22,305 nt of DNA from positions 1-22,305 of the forward strand of contig JAFRKM010000023.1 in NCBI GenBank assembly GCA_017431755.1, written 5' to 3'. Numbering within the stretch: the stretch's first letter is position 1; every line of letters begins with the position of its first letter. Position numbers and translations under genes: made by a program. This DNA is from Clostridia bacterium. Its GTDB lineage: Bacteria; Bacillota; Clostridia; Oscillospirales; Acutalibacteraceae. The notes below the pieces were generated by a model. That model ran no database searches. It was not told where the DNA came from and saw only the letters and a program-made list of their open reading frames with translations. Below, piece by piece: positions 1 through 7,571 of the stretch.

Positions 1-149
1 TACTTTTCTTCGTTATAAACATGAATAACTACCTATATTTTATAAGGATATTTTTTAGGCCCAAATTTTTTAAAAAAAACTAAACCTACAATTGATATTA
101 TTACAAAACTAGCAAACATCAAAAAATATTTTTTAAAATTTTTTTTCAT
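1..149 (-). pseudogene. Interrupted, partial membrane-anchored glycosyltransferase family 2 gene
   Basis: From ATG at 149 with an SD (AGGAAGG, about 5 nt before the start) there is a 38-codon reading frame. It has a basic N terminus (MKKNFKKY), one hydrophobic segment (about residues 9-26) and a basic linker, ending at TAG 33-35. The same frame past the TAG reads VVIHVYNEEK to the window edge. This matches the start of a family-2 glycosyltransferase domain (VSVIIPVYNTEKY in the upstream neighbour), with the stop where the neighbour has Ser38. I infer a diverged tandem copy truncated by a nonsense codon. TAG is a real stop here, since infA, rplV and the neighbouring glycosyltransferase end with it. 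A functional 38-residue membrane peptide, or a sequencing error, cannot be excluded. The 3' part is outside the window. Confidence 0.6.
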
Positions 150-193
150 TCAAACCTTCCTCGCTATAATTAATCGTTTATCATTTAATATTT

Positions 194-1252
194 CTAGGAC
201 CGTTTTTCGGCAATTTTTTTCAAAATATCAATTTTTTTCTGTTGTTCTGAATTCAAAGATACCCCACATCCTTTAACCAGTTGATCTTCAATAATCTGAG
301 AATATTCTTTAGCAAAATATATTTTATCTTTCTCATCGGTTAAATGCTCCGTAATTCTTACAAAAGAAAAATCTAAAATGCTATTAACTACCCATTCATC
401 GCTGTTATCAAAATTAAATCTATATCTATTATTTATAAGTTCCGGCGCACTTAAAATTCCATTTTCAAGATTTTTTTTAGCATTAGATCTACTAAGAACA
501 GATTCCGGACGATTTTGCCTATAACAATAAAAAATATTATTGTTATGAACAAGTCTGTCTAAATTGGCAAAAGCAATAATATTAAATAAACCATCTTCTG
601 CTATTTTTATACCCTCTTTAAAAAACAAATTATTTTCAATAAGCCATGATTTTTTCCAAATTTTATTCCATATAGAAGTCATCTCTACCTTTAGCATATC
701 ATAAGGATTTTCTGACTTTTCACGGGTATAAACTTCTATTTTTGAATCATCATAAGAAAATGAATTTAAATCCATTTTTTCGCCGTCTTCAAAACAAATG
801 TTACCTAACTGAACAATATCTGCATTATATTTTTCTGCACATTCAAAAGCTTTTTTATAAGCATATGCAGGTATTAAATCGTCCGAATCAGCAAACACGA
901 TGTATTTACCTTTCGCGGCTTTTATTCCTGCATTTCTCGCAGCAGACACTCCTGCGTTTTCTTGATTTATTATTTTTATACGCTTATCTTTTTTTTGGTG
1001 TTTTTTCAGCACTTCAAGAGAATTATCCGTTGAGCCGTCGTTTACACATATTATTTCCATTTCTTTAAGCGTTTGGCTATCCATATTATTTAAGCATTCG
1101 TCTAAATATTTTTCTGTATTATAAACCGGAATTATTACAGAAACTTTTATTATTTCTTTTGCAGAAAAAATTAAAAACAATATTATAGATAATACTAATC
1201 CAAAAAATATACCTATAAATAACCCAAAACTTTTAAATTTTTTTATATTCAA
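194..1252 (-). CDS. Membrane-anchored glycosyltransferase, family 2 (GT-A fold)
   Basis: Predicted inverting glycosyltransferase that moves a sugar from a nucleotide donor to a cell-envelope acceptor; the specific sugar and acceptor cannot be told. Residues 8-30 form one hydrophobic helix. The GT2 domain starts at about 37 (VSVIIPVYN) with DGST at 72-75, the NAGVSAARN block near 99, DSDD (metal-binding DXD) at 122-125, and an ED pair at 219-220 that fits the catalytic-base region. At 352 residues it is normal for a GT2 with a helical C-terminal part. It follows pnp by 27 nt with no terminator, so it is probably co-transcribed. The TTG start at 1250-1252 lies only about 2 nt after AGGAGG, which is unusually close, so the start is uncertain. 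It ends in TAG. A broken paralogue follows. Confidence 0.85.
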   Translation of the reverse strand: MNIKKFKSFGLFIGIFFGLVLSIILFLIFSAKEIIKVSVIIPVYNTEKYLDECLNNMDSQTLKEMEIICVNDGSTDNSLEVLKKHQKKDKRIKIINQENAGVSAARNAGIKAAKGKYIVFADSDDLIPAYAYKKAFECAEKYNADIVQLGNICFEDGEKMDLNSFSYDDSKIEVYTREKSENPYDMLKVEMTSIWNKIWKKSWLIENNLFFKEGIKIAEDGLFNIIAFANLDRLVHNNNIFYCYRQNRPESVLSRSNAKKNLENGILSAPELINNRYRFNFDNSDEWVVNSILDFSFVRITEHLTDEKDKIYFAKEYSQIIEDQLVKGCGVSLNSEQQKKIDILKKIAEKRS

Positions 1253-1279
1253 AACCTCCTAAGAACAGGCATTCAAGAG

Positions 1280-3367
1280 TTAGTCATTAAAATTTTTCAT
1301 AGAAAGATTTATCCGACCTTTTGAATCGATTTCTGTAATCATAACAGTTACTTCATCGCCAACCGACAAAACATCAGAAACTTTATTTATACGTCTTTTT
1401 GAGATTTGAGAAATATGGCAAAGTCCTTCTTTACCAGGCAAAAATTCAATAAATGCACCAAAATCCATAATTCTAATAACTTTACCTTTATATACTGCAC
1501 CATCTTCCGGCTCAATTACTATATTTCTTATAACATTTAAAGCCTGTTGACAATTGTAAGTATCCAGACCAAGAATAAAGATTTTTCCATCATCTTCAAT
1601 ATCAACTTTAACGTCATAATCTGCAGAAATTTTTTGAACAATTTCCCCACCAGGTCCGATTACATCTCTTATTTTGTCTATCGGAATAGATGTTGTTAAC
1701 ACTTTTGGAGCGTATTTTGAAAGTTTTTTTCTCGGTTCTGAAATTGCTTTAAGCATTACTTCATCAAGTATATAATTTCTTGCTTTATGAGTTTTTTCTA
1801 AAGCTTCTTTAATTATTTCTTTGGTAAGTCCATGTATTTTAAGATCCATTTGAATTGCAGTAATTCCTTTATGAGTACCCGCAACTTTAAAATCCATATC
1901 TCCAAAGAAATCTTCAAGACCTTGTATGTCGACCATTGTCATAAATCTATCGCCTTCGGTAATAAGTCCGCAAGAAATACCCGCAACAGGTGCTTTAATC
2001 GGCACACCAGCATCCATTAAAGCAAGCGTTGACCCACAAACAGATGCTTGAGAAGTGGAACCATTAGAAGAAAGAACTTCTGACACCAAACGCAAAGCAT
2101 ATGGAAACTCTTCCACAGGTGGAATTACTGGTACAAGTGCTTTTTCAGCAAGAGCCCCATGTCCAATTTCACGTCTACCTGGGCCTCTACTAGGTCTGGT
2201 TTCCCCAACAGAATATGAAGGAAAATTATAGTGATGCATGTACCTTTTAGTTTCTTCACTGTCAATACCGTCTAAAATTTGCTCATCGCTTATTGGCCCT
2301 AATGTAAGAGCAGTTAAAACCTGAGTTTGACCCCTTGTAAACATTCCTGAACCATGTACTCTGGGTAAAAGCCCCACCTGAGCGTCCAGAGGCCGCATTT
2401 CGTCCATTTTACGTCCATCAACACGTTTTTGCTCATCAAGGAGCCATCTTCTTACTACATATTTTTGAGTCTTATAAAGGCATTCATCAATTTGTTTTTC
2501 ACATTCAGGGTAAATTTCATCAAATTTTTCATGAACTTTTTTATAAATTGGATCTAACCGTTCATCACGAACGTTTTTATCATTTGTATAAAGAGCTGTT
2601 TTAATATCTTCAATAGAAAAATTCTTAATTTCTTCATACATTTCTGCTGACGGTTCAGCACTTTCATATGTGAATTTTTCTTTACCGATTTGTGCTTTTA
2701 TTTCTTTTATAAACTTAATTACTTCTTTATTAGCTTCGTGAGCTTGTAAAATAGCTTCATACATTTTCTCATCAGAAACTTCGTTTGCACCAGCTTCAAT
2801 CATTGGAATTAAATCTTCTGTTGAAGCAACTGTTAGTGACAAATCAGATTTTTCTCTTTGCTTAGCAGTGGGGTTTATTATTATTTCACCATTAACAAGG
2901 CCTACAAAAACTCCGGAAATGGGTCCATCCCACGGAATATCAGAAATACTTATTGCAATAGATGCACCAATCATTGCAGCTATCTCCGGCGAACAATCTT
3001 CATCAACCGACATAACCGTACATACAATTGACACATCATTTCTCATATCTTTTGGAAAAAGTGGCCTAATTGGTCTGTCTATAACCCTTGAAGCAAGAAC
3101 TGCTTTTTCAGAAGGCTTTCCTTCTCTTTTAGAAAACGAACCCGGAATTTTACCCACTGAATAAAGTCTTTCTTCAAAATCCACAGAAAGCGGGAAAAAA
3201 TCAATACCATCTCTAGGCTTTTCTGATGCAGTTACAGCAACATTTACACAAGTGTCACCGTATCTTACCATACAGGTTCCATTTGCAAGCTGTGCAAATT
3301 TTCCTGTTTCCACTACTAAGTCTCTTCCTGCAAGCTCAGTTTTAAATACCTTATAATTCTCAAACAT
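1280..3367 (-). CDS. pnp: Polyribonucleotide nucleotidyltransferase (PNPase)
   Basis: 3'-5' phosphorolytic exoribonuclease that degrades RNA to nucleoside diphosphates, acting as a cytoplasmic trimer in mRNA turnover. At 695 residues it has the full family architecture: a first RNase PH-like domain (about 10-145), an alpha-helical linker, a second RNase PH domain (about 310-545) with the FTRGQTQ and STSQASVCGSTLALMDAG segments, a KH domain with the GPGGEIVQKI loop (about 575-585), and a C-terminal S1 domain (GKVIRIMDFGAFIEF onward). The ATG at 3367 has GGAGG about 6 nt upstream. It lies 176 nt after rpsO, the usual order, but a terminator separates them and a TATAAT box lies about 50 nt before the start, so pnp probably also has its own promoter. 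No break is seen. Confidence 0.97.
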   Translation of the reverse strand: MFENYKVFKTELAGRDLVVETGKFAQLANGTCMVRYGDTCVNVAVTASEKPRDGIDFFPLSVDFEERLYSVGKIPGSFSKREGKPSEKAVLASRVIDRPIRPLFPKDMRNDVSIVCTVMSVDEDCSPEIAAMIGASIAISISDIPWDGPISGVFVGLVNGEIIINPTAKQREKSDLSLTVASTEDLIPMIEAGANEVSDEKMYEAILQAHEANKEVIKFIKEIKAQIGKEKFTYESAEPSAEMYEEIKNFSIEDIKTALYTNDKNVRDERLDPIYKKVHEKFDEIYPECEKQIDECLYKTQKYVVRRWLLDEQKRVDGRKMDEMRPLDAQVGLLPRVHGSGMFTRGQTQVLTALTLGPISDEQILDGIDSEETKRYMHHYNFPSYSVGETRPSRGPGRREIGHGALAEKALVPVIPPVEEFPYALRLVSEVLSSNGSTSQASVCGSTLALMDAGVPIKAPVAGISCGLITEGDRFMTMVDIQGLEDFFGDMDFKVAGTHKGITAIQMDLKIHGLTKEIIKEALEKTHKARNYILDEVMLKAISEPRKKLSKYAPKVLTTSIPIDKIRDVIGPGGEIVQKISADYDVKVDIEDDGKIFILGLDTYNCQQALNVIRNIVIEPEDGAVYKGKVIRIMDFGAFIEFLPGKEGLCHISQISKRRINKVSDVLSVGDEVTVMITEIDSKGRINLSMKNFND

Positions 3368-3415
3368 TAGCTTCCTCCATTTTTTTATTAATCCTTTTAT
3401 TACTTACCACATTCT

Positions 3416-3444
3416 ATTATATACCATTTAAAAAATAAAATAAT
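3416..3444 (-). promoter_or_regulatory. Possible pnp promoter
   Basis: A perfect TATAAT lies at 3416-3421 (minus strand) in very AT-rich DNA, between the rpsO terminator and the pnp start about 50 nt downstream. The -35 position holds only ATTATT, so the match is weak. The call rests mainly on the -10 box and on the terminator upstream, which makes a separate promoter likely. Confidence 0.35.
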
Positions 3445-3487
3445 TATATTTTTAAGAAAAATTTATTTTTTTATCATATAATTTGTA

Positions 3488-3522
3488 TAAAAAAACAAGT
3501 AGTCAAATTTTTGACCACTTGT
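3488..3522 (-). terminator. Rho-independent terminator after rpsO
   Basis: On the minus strand an 11-bp stem (ACAAGTGGTCA with TGACTACTTGT, one G-U pair) encloses a 6-nt loop and is followed directly by a run of seven T. It starts about 22 nt past the rpsO stop. It would end or reduce transcription between rpsO and pnp, a position where an intrinsic terminator is also known in enterobacteria. Confidence 0.85.
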
Positions 3523-3543
3523 ATTAATAAATTTTTTGGCAAA

Positions 3544-3810
3544 TTATTTACGAATGCCTAATTTTTCAATAATTGCTCTGTATCTTTCAATGTCTTTTTT
3601 AATTAAATAGTTAAGCAAGTTTCTTCTTTTACCTACCATAATTAAAAGTCCTCTTCTGGAATGATGATCTTTTTTGTGAATTTTTAAATGTTCGGTAAGA
3701 TCATTAATTCTTTTTGTAAGAAGAGCAATTTGAACTTCGGGAGAACCTGTGTCTCCTTCGTGTCTTGAATGATTACCAATAATAGTAGTTTTTTCTTCTT
3801 TTAATAACAT
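3544..3810 (-). CDS. rpsO: 30S ribosomal protein S15
   Basis: Primary 16S rRNA-binding protein of the 30S platform, needed early for S6/S18 assembly. It has 88 residues, the family norm, with the conserved HEGDTGSPEVQIALLTKRI region (about 17-35) and the DHHSRRGLL...RRNLLNYL block (48-70). The ATG at 3810 follows AGAGGTG at a suitable distance. It has its own good promoter just upstream and a strong terminator downstream, so it can be made as a single-gene transcript. The short 5' leader could carry S15 autoregulation, as known in other bacteria. Confidence 0.97.
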   Translation of the reverse strand: MLLKEEKTTIIGNHSRHEGDTGSPEVQIALLTKRINDLTEHLKIHKKDHHSRRGLLIMVGKRRNLLNYLIKKDIERYRAIIEKLGIRK

Positions 3811-3887
3811 GTTTTACACCTCTCTAAATTTACCCTTATGCATTTTAGCAACAATCCCAGAATTTAATCCAGGAAAGGGGGTACTAG
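3811..3887 (-). promoter_or_regulatory. rpsO 5' leader, possible S15-binding RNA
   Basis: The transcript from the rpsO promoter should have a leader of about 75 nt. On the minus strand TACCC near the 5' end can pair with GGGTA close to the SD, with CTT/AAG extending it across a small bulge. Inside lies a hairpin CCTGGA/TCTGGG that contains two adjacent G-U type pairs. S15 leaders in other bacteria use G-U/G-C helices and junctions, but the fold here is my own pairing by eye and no family match is claimed. Confidence 0.3.
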
Positions 3888-3893
3888 GATTAT

Positions 3894-3922
3894 ATTATAC
3901 CACATTTTTTCCAAAATGTAAA
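3894..3922 (-). promoter_or_regulatory. Sigma-A type promoter for rpsO
   Basis: On the minus strand the -35 box TTTACA (3917-3922) is separated by exactly 17 nt from the -10 box TATAAT (3894-3899). A TGG just before the -10 box makes it an extended -10. This is close to consensus. It begins only 11 nt past the hppA stop and lies about 84 nt upstream of the rpsO start. Transcripts from hppA could also read through, since no T-tailed hairpin separates the two genes. Confidence 0.85.
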
Positions 3923-3933
3923 TAAATTAAAAA

Positions 3934-6042
3934 TTATAACAAATGTAACGCTATGGTAAGTCCTGCAAAAACTATTGAAACCATAGAAGTAAGCTTAATC
4001 AAAATATTAATTGCTGGACCAGAAGTATCCTTAAAAGGATCGCCTACAGTATCTCCAACAACAGCAGCTTTGTGACAATCTGAACCTTTTCCACCAAGAT
4101 TTCCTGCTTCTATATGTTTTTTTGCATTGTCCCAAGCGCCACCGGCATTTGACATCATTACAGCCAAAACAAATCCCGTAATAGTAGTACCTGCCAAAAA
4201 TCCTGCAACACCATTAACTCCCAAAACAAGTCCCACAACTATAGGAACAATTACAGCTAAAATAGCTGGTAAAATCATAAGTTTTTGAGAAGAACGTGTA
4301 CAAAGATCCACGCAAGAACCATAATCAGGTTCAGCTGTTCCTTCAAGAAGTCCTGCGATTGACTTAAACTGGCGTCTTACTTCAAGGACTATACTTTGAG
4401 CTGCTTTTCCAACTGCTTCCATAGTAAGAGCCGCAAATAAGAACGGTATCATTGCACCAATAAATAATCCTACTAAAACAGGTGGATTAGTAATATTTAA
4501 ATTAAACACTGTTTTTGGCGATAAAAGTTTAACTTCTGAAATATATGCTGCAATAAGTGCTAATGCTGTGAGTGCCGCAGAACCTATTGCAAAGCCCTTT
4601 CCGGTTGCCGCAGTTGTATTTCCAAGGGAATCAAGTGCATCTGTTCTTTCGCGAACTTCTTCTCCCATTTCTGCCATTTCAGCAATTCCTCCTGCATTAT
4701 CTGCAATTGGGCCATATGCATCTGTGGCAAGTGTAATTCCAAGTGTCGAAAGCATTCCTACTGCTGCAACACCAATTCCATAAAGGCCACGATTAAATCC
4801 TAAAATATTATCAACAGTGCCCCCGCAAGCAAAAAAGCTTATAAGAACAGCCGCACCAACTATAATAACGGGCCAAACTGTGGAACTCATTCCAAGAGAA
4901 AGCCCTCCGATAATAACTGTTGCAGAACCGGTTTCTGAAGTTTTTGAAAGTGCTTTTGTGGGTTTATATGTATCGGAAGTATAGAATTCAGTTGTAAATC
5001 CAATAAGTACACCAGCAATAAGTCCAGCAATAACTGCATAAAACACACCAATATACTGCGGAAGTAAATTTTGTATTACAAAATATGAAGCAACAGCAAT
5101 AACTCCTGCACTAATGTATGTACCTAAACGAAGTGATTTTAAAAGATTTTTTTGAGTTGCATTTTCTTTGGTTTTAACAAAAAATGTACCAAAAATTGAA
5201 GCAATTACACCAAGTGCTGCTAAAAGCATCGGCACAGCCATACCTTTCATTCCAAGGCCTGCACTAACTGCCAAAGCACTTGTAGAAACAATAGATCCAA
5301 CATACGATTCATAAAGATCTGCGCCCATTCCCGCAACGTCACCAACGTTATCACCAACGTTATCTGCTATAACTGCCGGGTTTCTTGGGTCATCTTCTGG
5401 TATACCAGCTTCAACTTTACCAACTAAATCTGCTCCAACGTCTGCTGCTTTTGTAAATATTCCGCCGCCAACTCTTGCAAAAAGCGCCATACAAGATGCA
5501 CCCATACCAAAAGTAAGCATATTTGAAGTAATATTTTGAATCATTAAAGGCTCACTTTTTATCACTTCAACTGAAGTGTACCAATATTTCAAAAAGAAAT
5601 ACCAAATTGATAAATCTAAAAGTCCAAGACCTACTACCACAAATCCCATAACCGCACCGGCTGAAAATGCCACTCTAAGGCCTTTATTAAGACCATTTTC
5701 AGCAGCTGCAGCTGTTCTGCCGTTTGCCATTGTGGCAGTTTTCATACCAATAAATCCTGAAAGTGCTGAAAAAAATCCACCTGTTAAAAATGCAAACGGA
5801 ACAAAATGATTTAAATATCCTAAAAATGAAAGAACAAATAAAATTACAAACACAACACCAAAGAACGCTGCAACACCTTTATATTGGCGTTTTAAATAAG
5901 CATCGGCGCCTTTTCGTATAGCACTTGCTATTTTTTTCATTTTATCTGTTCCTTCTGAACTATTGCGGACTTTATTAAATAAAAAGCTTGCGAAACAAAG
6001 AGAAATTAATGAGCCTATCGCTACAAATAACATTAAATCCAT
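3934..6042 (-). CDS. hppA: Membrane-bound ion-translocating pyrophosphatase
   Basis: Polytopic pump that couples hydrolysis of cytoplasmic PPi to export of H+ or Na+. It has 702 residues and many hydrophobic segments, typical of the family. The substrate/Mg site is seen at about 198-242: KAADVGADLVGKVE, then IPEDDPRNPAVIADNVGDNVGD. GNTTAATGKG (474-483) has Ala where K+-independent enzymes have Lys, which indicates the K+-dependent class. In DLYESYVGS, Glu245 occupies the position held by Glu in Na+-pumping members rather than the shifted Glu of H+ pumps, so Na+ transport is my inference. The ATG at 6042 has only a weak GGTGA about 12 nt upstream. It sits between rplQ and rpsO, behind a hairpin that may end the ribosomal operon; no clear promoter of its own was seen. 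Confidence 0.95.
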   Translation of the reverse strand: MDLMLFVAIGSLISLCFASFLFNKVRNSSEGTDKMKKIASAIRKGADAYLKRQYKGVAAFFGVVFVILFVLSFLGYLNHFVPFAFLTGGFFSALSGFIGMKTATMANGRTAAAAENGLNKGLRVAFSAGAVMGFVVVGLGLLDLSIWYFFLKYWYTSVEVIKSEPLMIQNITSNMLTFGMGASCMALFARVGGGIFTKAADVGADLVGKVEAGIPEDDPRNPAVIADNVGDNVGDVAGMGADLYESYVGSIVSTSALAVSAGLGMKGMAVPMLLAALGVIASIFGTFFVKTKENATQKNLLKSLRLGTYISAGVIAVASYFVIQNLLPQYIGVFYAVIAGLIAGVLIGFTTEFYTSDTYKPTKALSKTSETGSATVIIGGLSLGMSSTVWPVIIVGAAVLISFFACGGTVDNILGFNRGLYGIGVAAVGMLSTLGITLATDAYGPIADNAGGIAEMAEMGEEVRERTDALDSLGNTTAATGKGFAIGSAALTALALIAAYISEVKLLSPKTVFNLNITNPPVLVGLFIGAMIPFLFAALTMEAVGKAAQSIVLEVRRQFKSIAGLLEGTAEPDYGSCVDLCTRSSQKLMILPAILAVIVPIVVGLVLGVNGVAGFLAGTTITGFVLAVMMSNAGGAWDNAKKHIEAGNLGGKGSDCHKAAVVGDTVGDPFKDTSGPAINILIKLTSMVSIVFAGLTIALHLL

Positions 6043-6126
6043 AATTTTAATGAGTCACCGCTTAAAAGTTAAGCAAAAAACTCTGTTTCCCACCTTTCTT
6101 AATCCTAAATATTTTTTAAAACACTT

Positions 6127-6164
6127 TTTGCCTATACCAAAAGTATTAATCTGGCATAGGCAAA
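6127..6164 (-). terminator. Hairpin terminator after rplQ
   Basis: A 13-bp stem (TTTGCCTATGCCA with TGGTATAGGCAAA, one G-U pair) with a 12-nt loop starts about 12 nt past the rplQ stop, followed on the minus strand by AAGTGTTTT. The T-tract is imperfect, so it may act as a partial terminator or as a processing/stability hairpin that still lets some transcription reach hppA. Confidence 0.6.
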
Positions 6165-6176
6165 TTTATTTTTTAA

Positions 6177-6518
6177 TTAAACAAGTTCAATAATTGCCAT
6201 CTCTGCGCCATCTCCACGCCTGGGTCCAAGTTTTGTTATTCTTGTGTAACCACCATTTTTATCAGCATATTTAGGAGAAATTTTTTCAAAAAGATTTCTG
6301 GCAACATCTTTTTTAGTAATAAATGAAAAAGCCATACGTTTATTATGAAGGCTGTCAACTTTTCCAATTGTAATCATTTTTTCAGCTAAAGAGCGAACTT
6401 CTTTAGCACGTGTTACGGTTGTTTCAATTTTACCGTGCTCTAAAAGAAAAGTTACTAACGCTCTAAGCATTGCAAGTCTGTGAGCTGTTGCTCTACCAAG
6501 TTTTCTTTTACCTGACAT
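6177..6518 (-). CDS. rplQ: 50S ribosomal protein L17
   Basis: Large-subunit protein near the exit-tunnel rim. It has 113 residues from the ATG at 6518, which has GGAGGT about 6 nt upstream. The start MSGKRKLGRATAHRLAMLR is the family signature. A longer in-frame start at 6542 (TTG) lacks the conserved context and is rejected. The C terminus ITKLGPRRGDGAEMAIIELV is typical. Last gene of the alpha part of the cluster, 24 nt after rpoA. Confidence 0.97.
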   Translation of the reverse strand: MSGKRKLGRATAHRLAMLRALVTFLLEHGKIETTVTRAKEVRSLAEKMITIGKVDSLHNKRMAFSFITKKDVARNLFEKISPKYADKNGGYTRITKLGPRRGDGAEMAIIELV

Positions 6519-6542
6519 ATTTTTACCTCCTTTTATAGTCAA

Positions 6543-7496
6543 TTATTCGCATATTTTTGCAAATTCCAATCCCATTGAATGTAGTTTTTCAACTACCTCG
6601 TCAAGTGATTTTCTACCTAAATTCCTTACTTTCATCATTTCATCTTCTGTTTTGCTGGTTAAATCTTTAACTGTATTAATTCCAGCTCTTTTTAAACAGT
6701 TGTATGATCTTACAGAAAGTTCTAGTTCATCGATACTTACATCTAAATTAGCAGGAGCAACATCATCAGTTTTTTCCACCATAAGATTTGTATTTTCAGC
6801 AACTTCTGAAAGACACACAAAAAGATTAAGGTGCTCTATAAGAATTTTTGCTGCTAATGATACTGCTTCTTCTGCGCTTACCACACCATTTGTCCAAACT
6901 TCTAAACAAAGTTTATCGTAGTCAGTAATCTGACCAACACGTGTATTTTCAACGTTATAATTTACTTTAACAACAGGCGTATAAATTGAGTCAACAGCTA
7001 AAACTCCAATTTCCATATTAGAATTATTTGCTTTATGCCTTTCAAGCGACACATATCCTCTGCCTTTATCAATCGTTATTTCCATATGAAGTTTTGCACC
7101 ATCGCCCAAAGTTGCTATATGGCAATCCGGATTAATTATTTCCACATCGCTATCGTGTATAATCATTCCTGCTGTTACATCGCACGGGCCAACAGCGTCT
7201 ATTTCAACCACTTTGGAATCTTCGTTATGAATTTTTGCCAAAAGACTTTTAATATTCAAAATTATCTCAGTAACATCTTCTTTTACACCCGGTATAGTTG
7301 AAAACTCATGCATAACACCATCAATTTTCACACTGCTTGGAGCAATCCCTGGCAAAGAAGAAAGAAGCACTCTTCTTAAGCTATTGCCCAGAGTATTTCC
7401 AAAACCTCTTTCAAGCGGTTCTACCACAAATTTACCATAATTTTTATCCTCAGATTCTTCTTGAAGAGTAATCTTTGGTTTTTCAATTTCAATCAT
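6543..7496 (-). CDS. rpoA: DNA-directed RNA polymerase subunit alpha
   Basis: Forms the dimer on which beta and beta' assemble; its C-terminal domain binds UP elements and activators. It has 317 residues. The N-terminal domain (about 1-230) carries the GFGNTLGNSLRRVLLSSLPG helix (31-50). The C-terminal domain (about 250-317) has LELSVRSYNCLKRAGINTV and NLGRKSLDEV with helix-hairpin-helix character. The ATG at 7496 follows GGGAGG. The gene lies 75 nt after rpsD and 24 nt before rplQ, the standard alpha-operon order. Confidence 0.98.
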   Translation of the reverse strand: MIEIEKPKITLQEESEDKNYGKFVVEPLERGFGNTLGNSLRRVLLSSLPGIAPSSVKIDGVMHEFSTIPGVKEDVTEIILNIKSLLAKIHNEDSKVVEIDAVGPCDVTAGMIIHDSDVEIINPDCHIATLGDGAKLHMEITIDKGRGYVSLERHKANNSNMEIGVLAVDSIYTPVVKVNYNVENTRVGQITDYDKLCLEVWTNGVVSAEEAVSLAAKILIEHLNLFVCLSEVAENTNLMVEKTDDVAPANLDVSIDELELSVRSYNCLKRAGINTVKDLTSKTEDEMMKVRNLGRKSLDEVVEKLHSMGLEFAKICE

Positions 7497-7571
7497 TATA
7501 TCCTCCCTGACATTATAAAAACTAGTGAAACAAATTCCAAATAAATATCATTTAAAAAATCTAAATCAATA

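Noticed and set aside
33..35. TAG reassigned as a sense codon, to explain the broken glycosyltransferase
   Set aside because: rplV, infA and the intact glycosyltransferase end in TAG; reading through TAG in rplV would fuse it in frame to rpsC. TAG therefore acts as a stop in this genome.
3902..3922. ACATTTT/AAAATGT hairpin after hppA as a terminator
   Set aside because: No T-tract follows, and the sequence coincides with the -35 and spacer of the rpsO promoter, which explains it better.
6060..6074. 14-nt string GCTTAACTTTTAAG present before hppA and again before rplB (near 19779-19792)
   Set aside because: A shared 14-mer between two AT-rich sites in a 22-kb window is expected about once by chance. 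The palindrome could form a small hairpin, but nothing else links the two sites.
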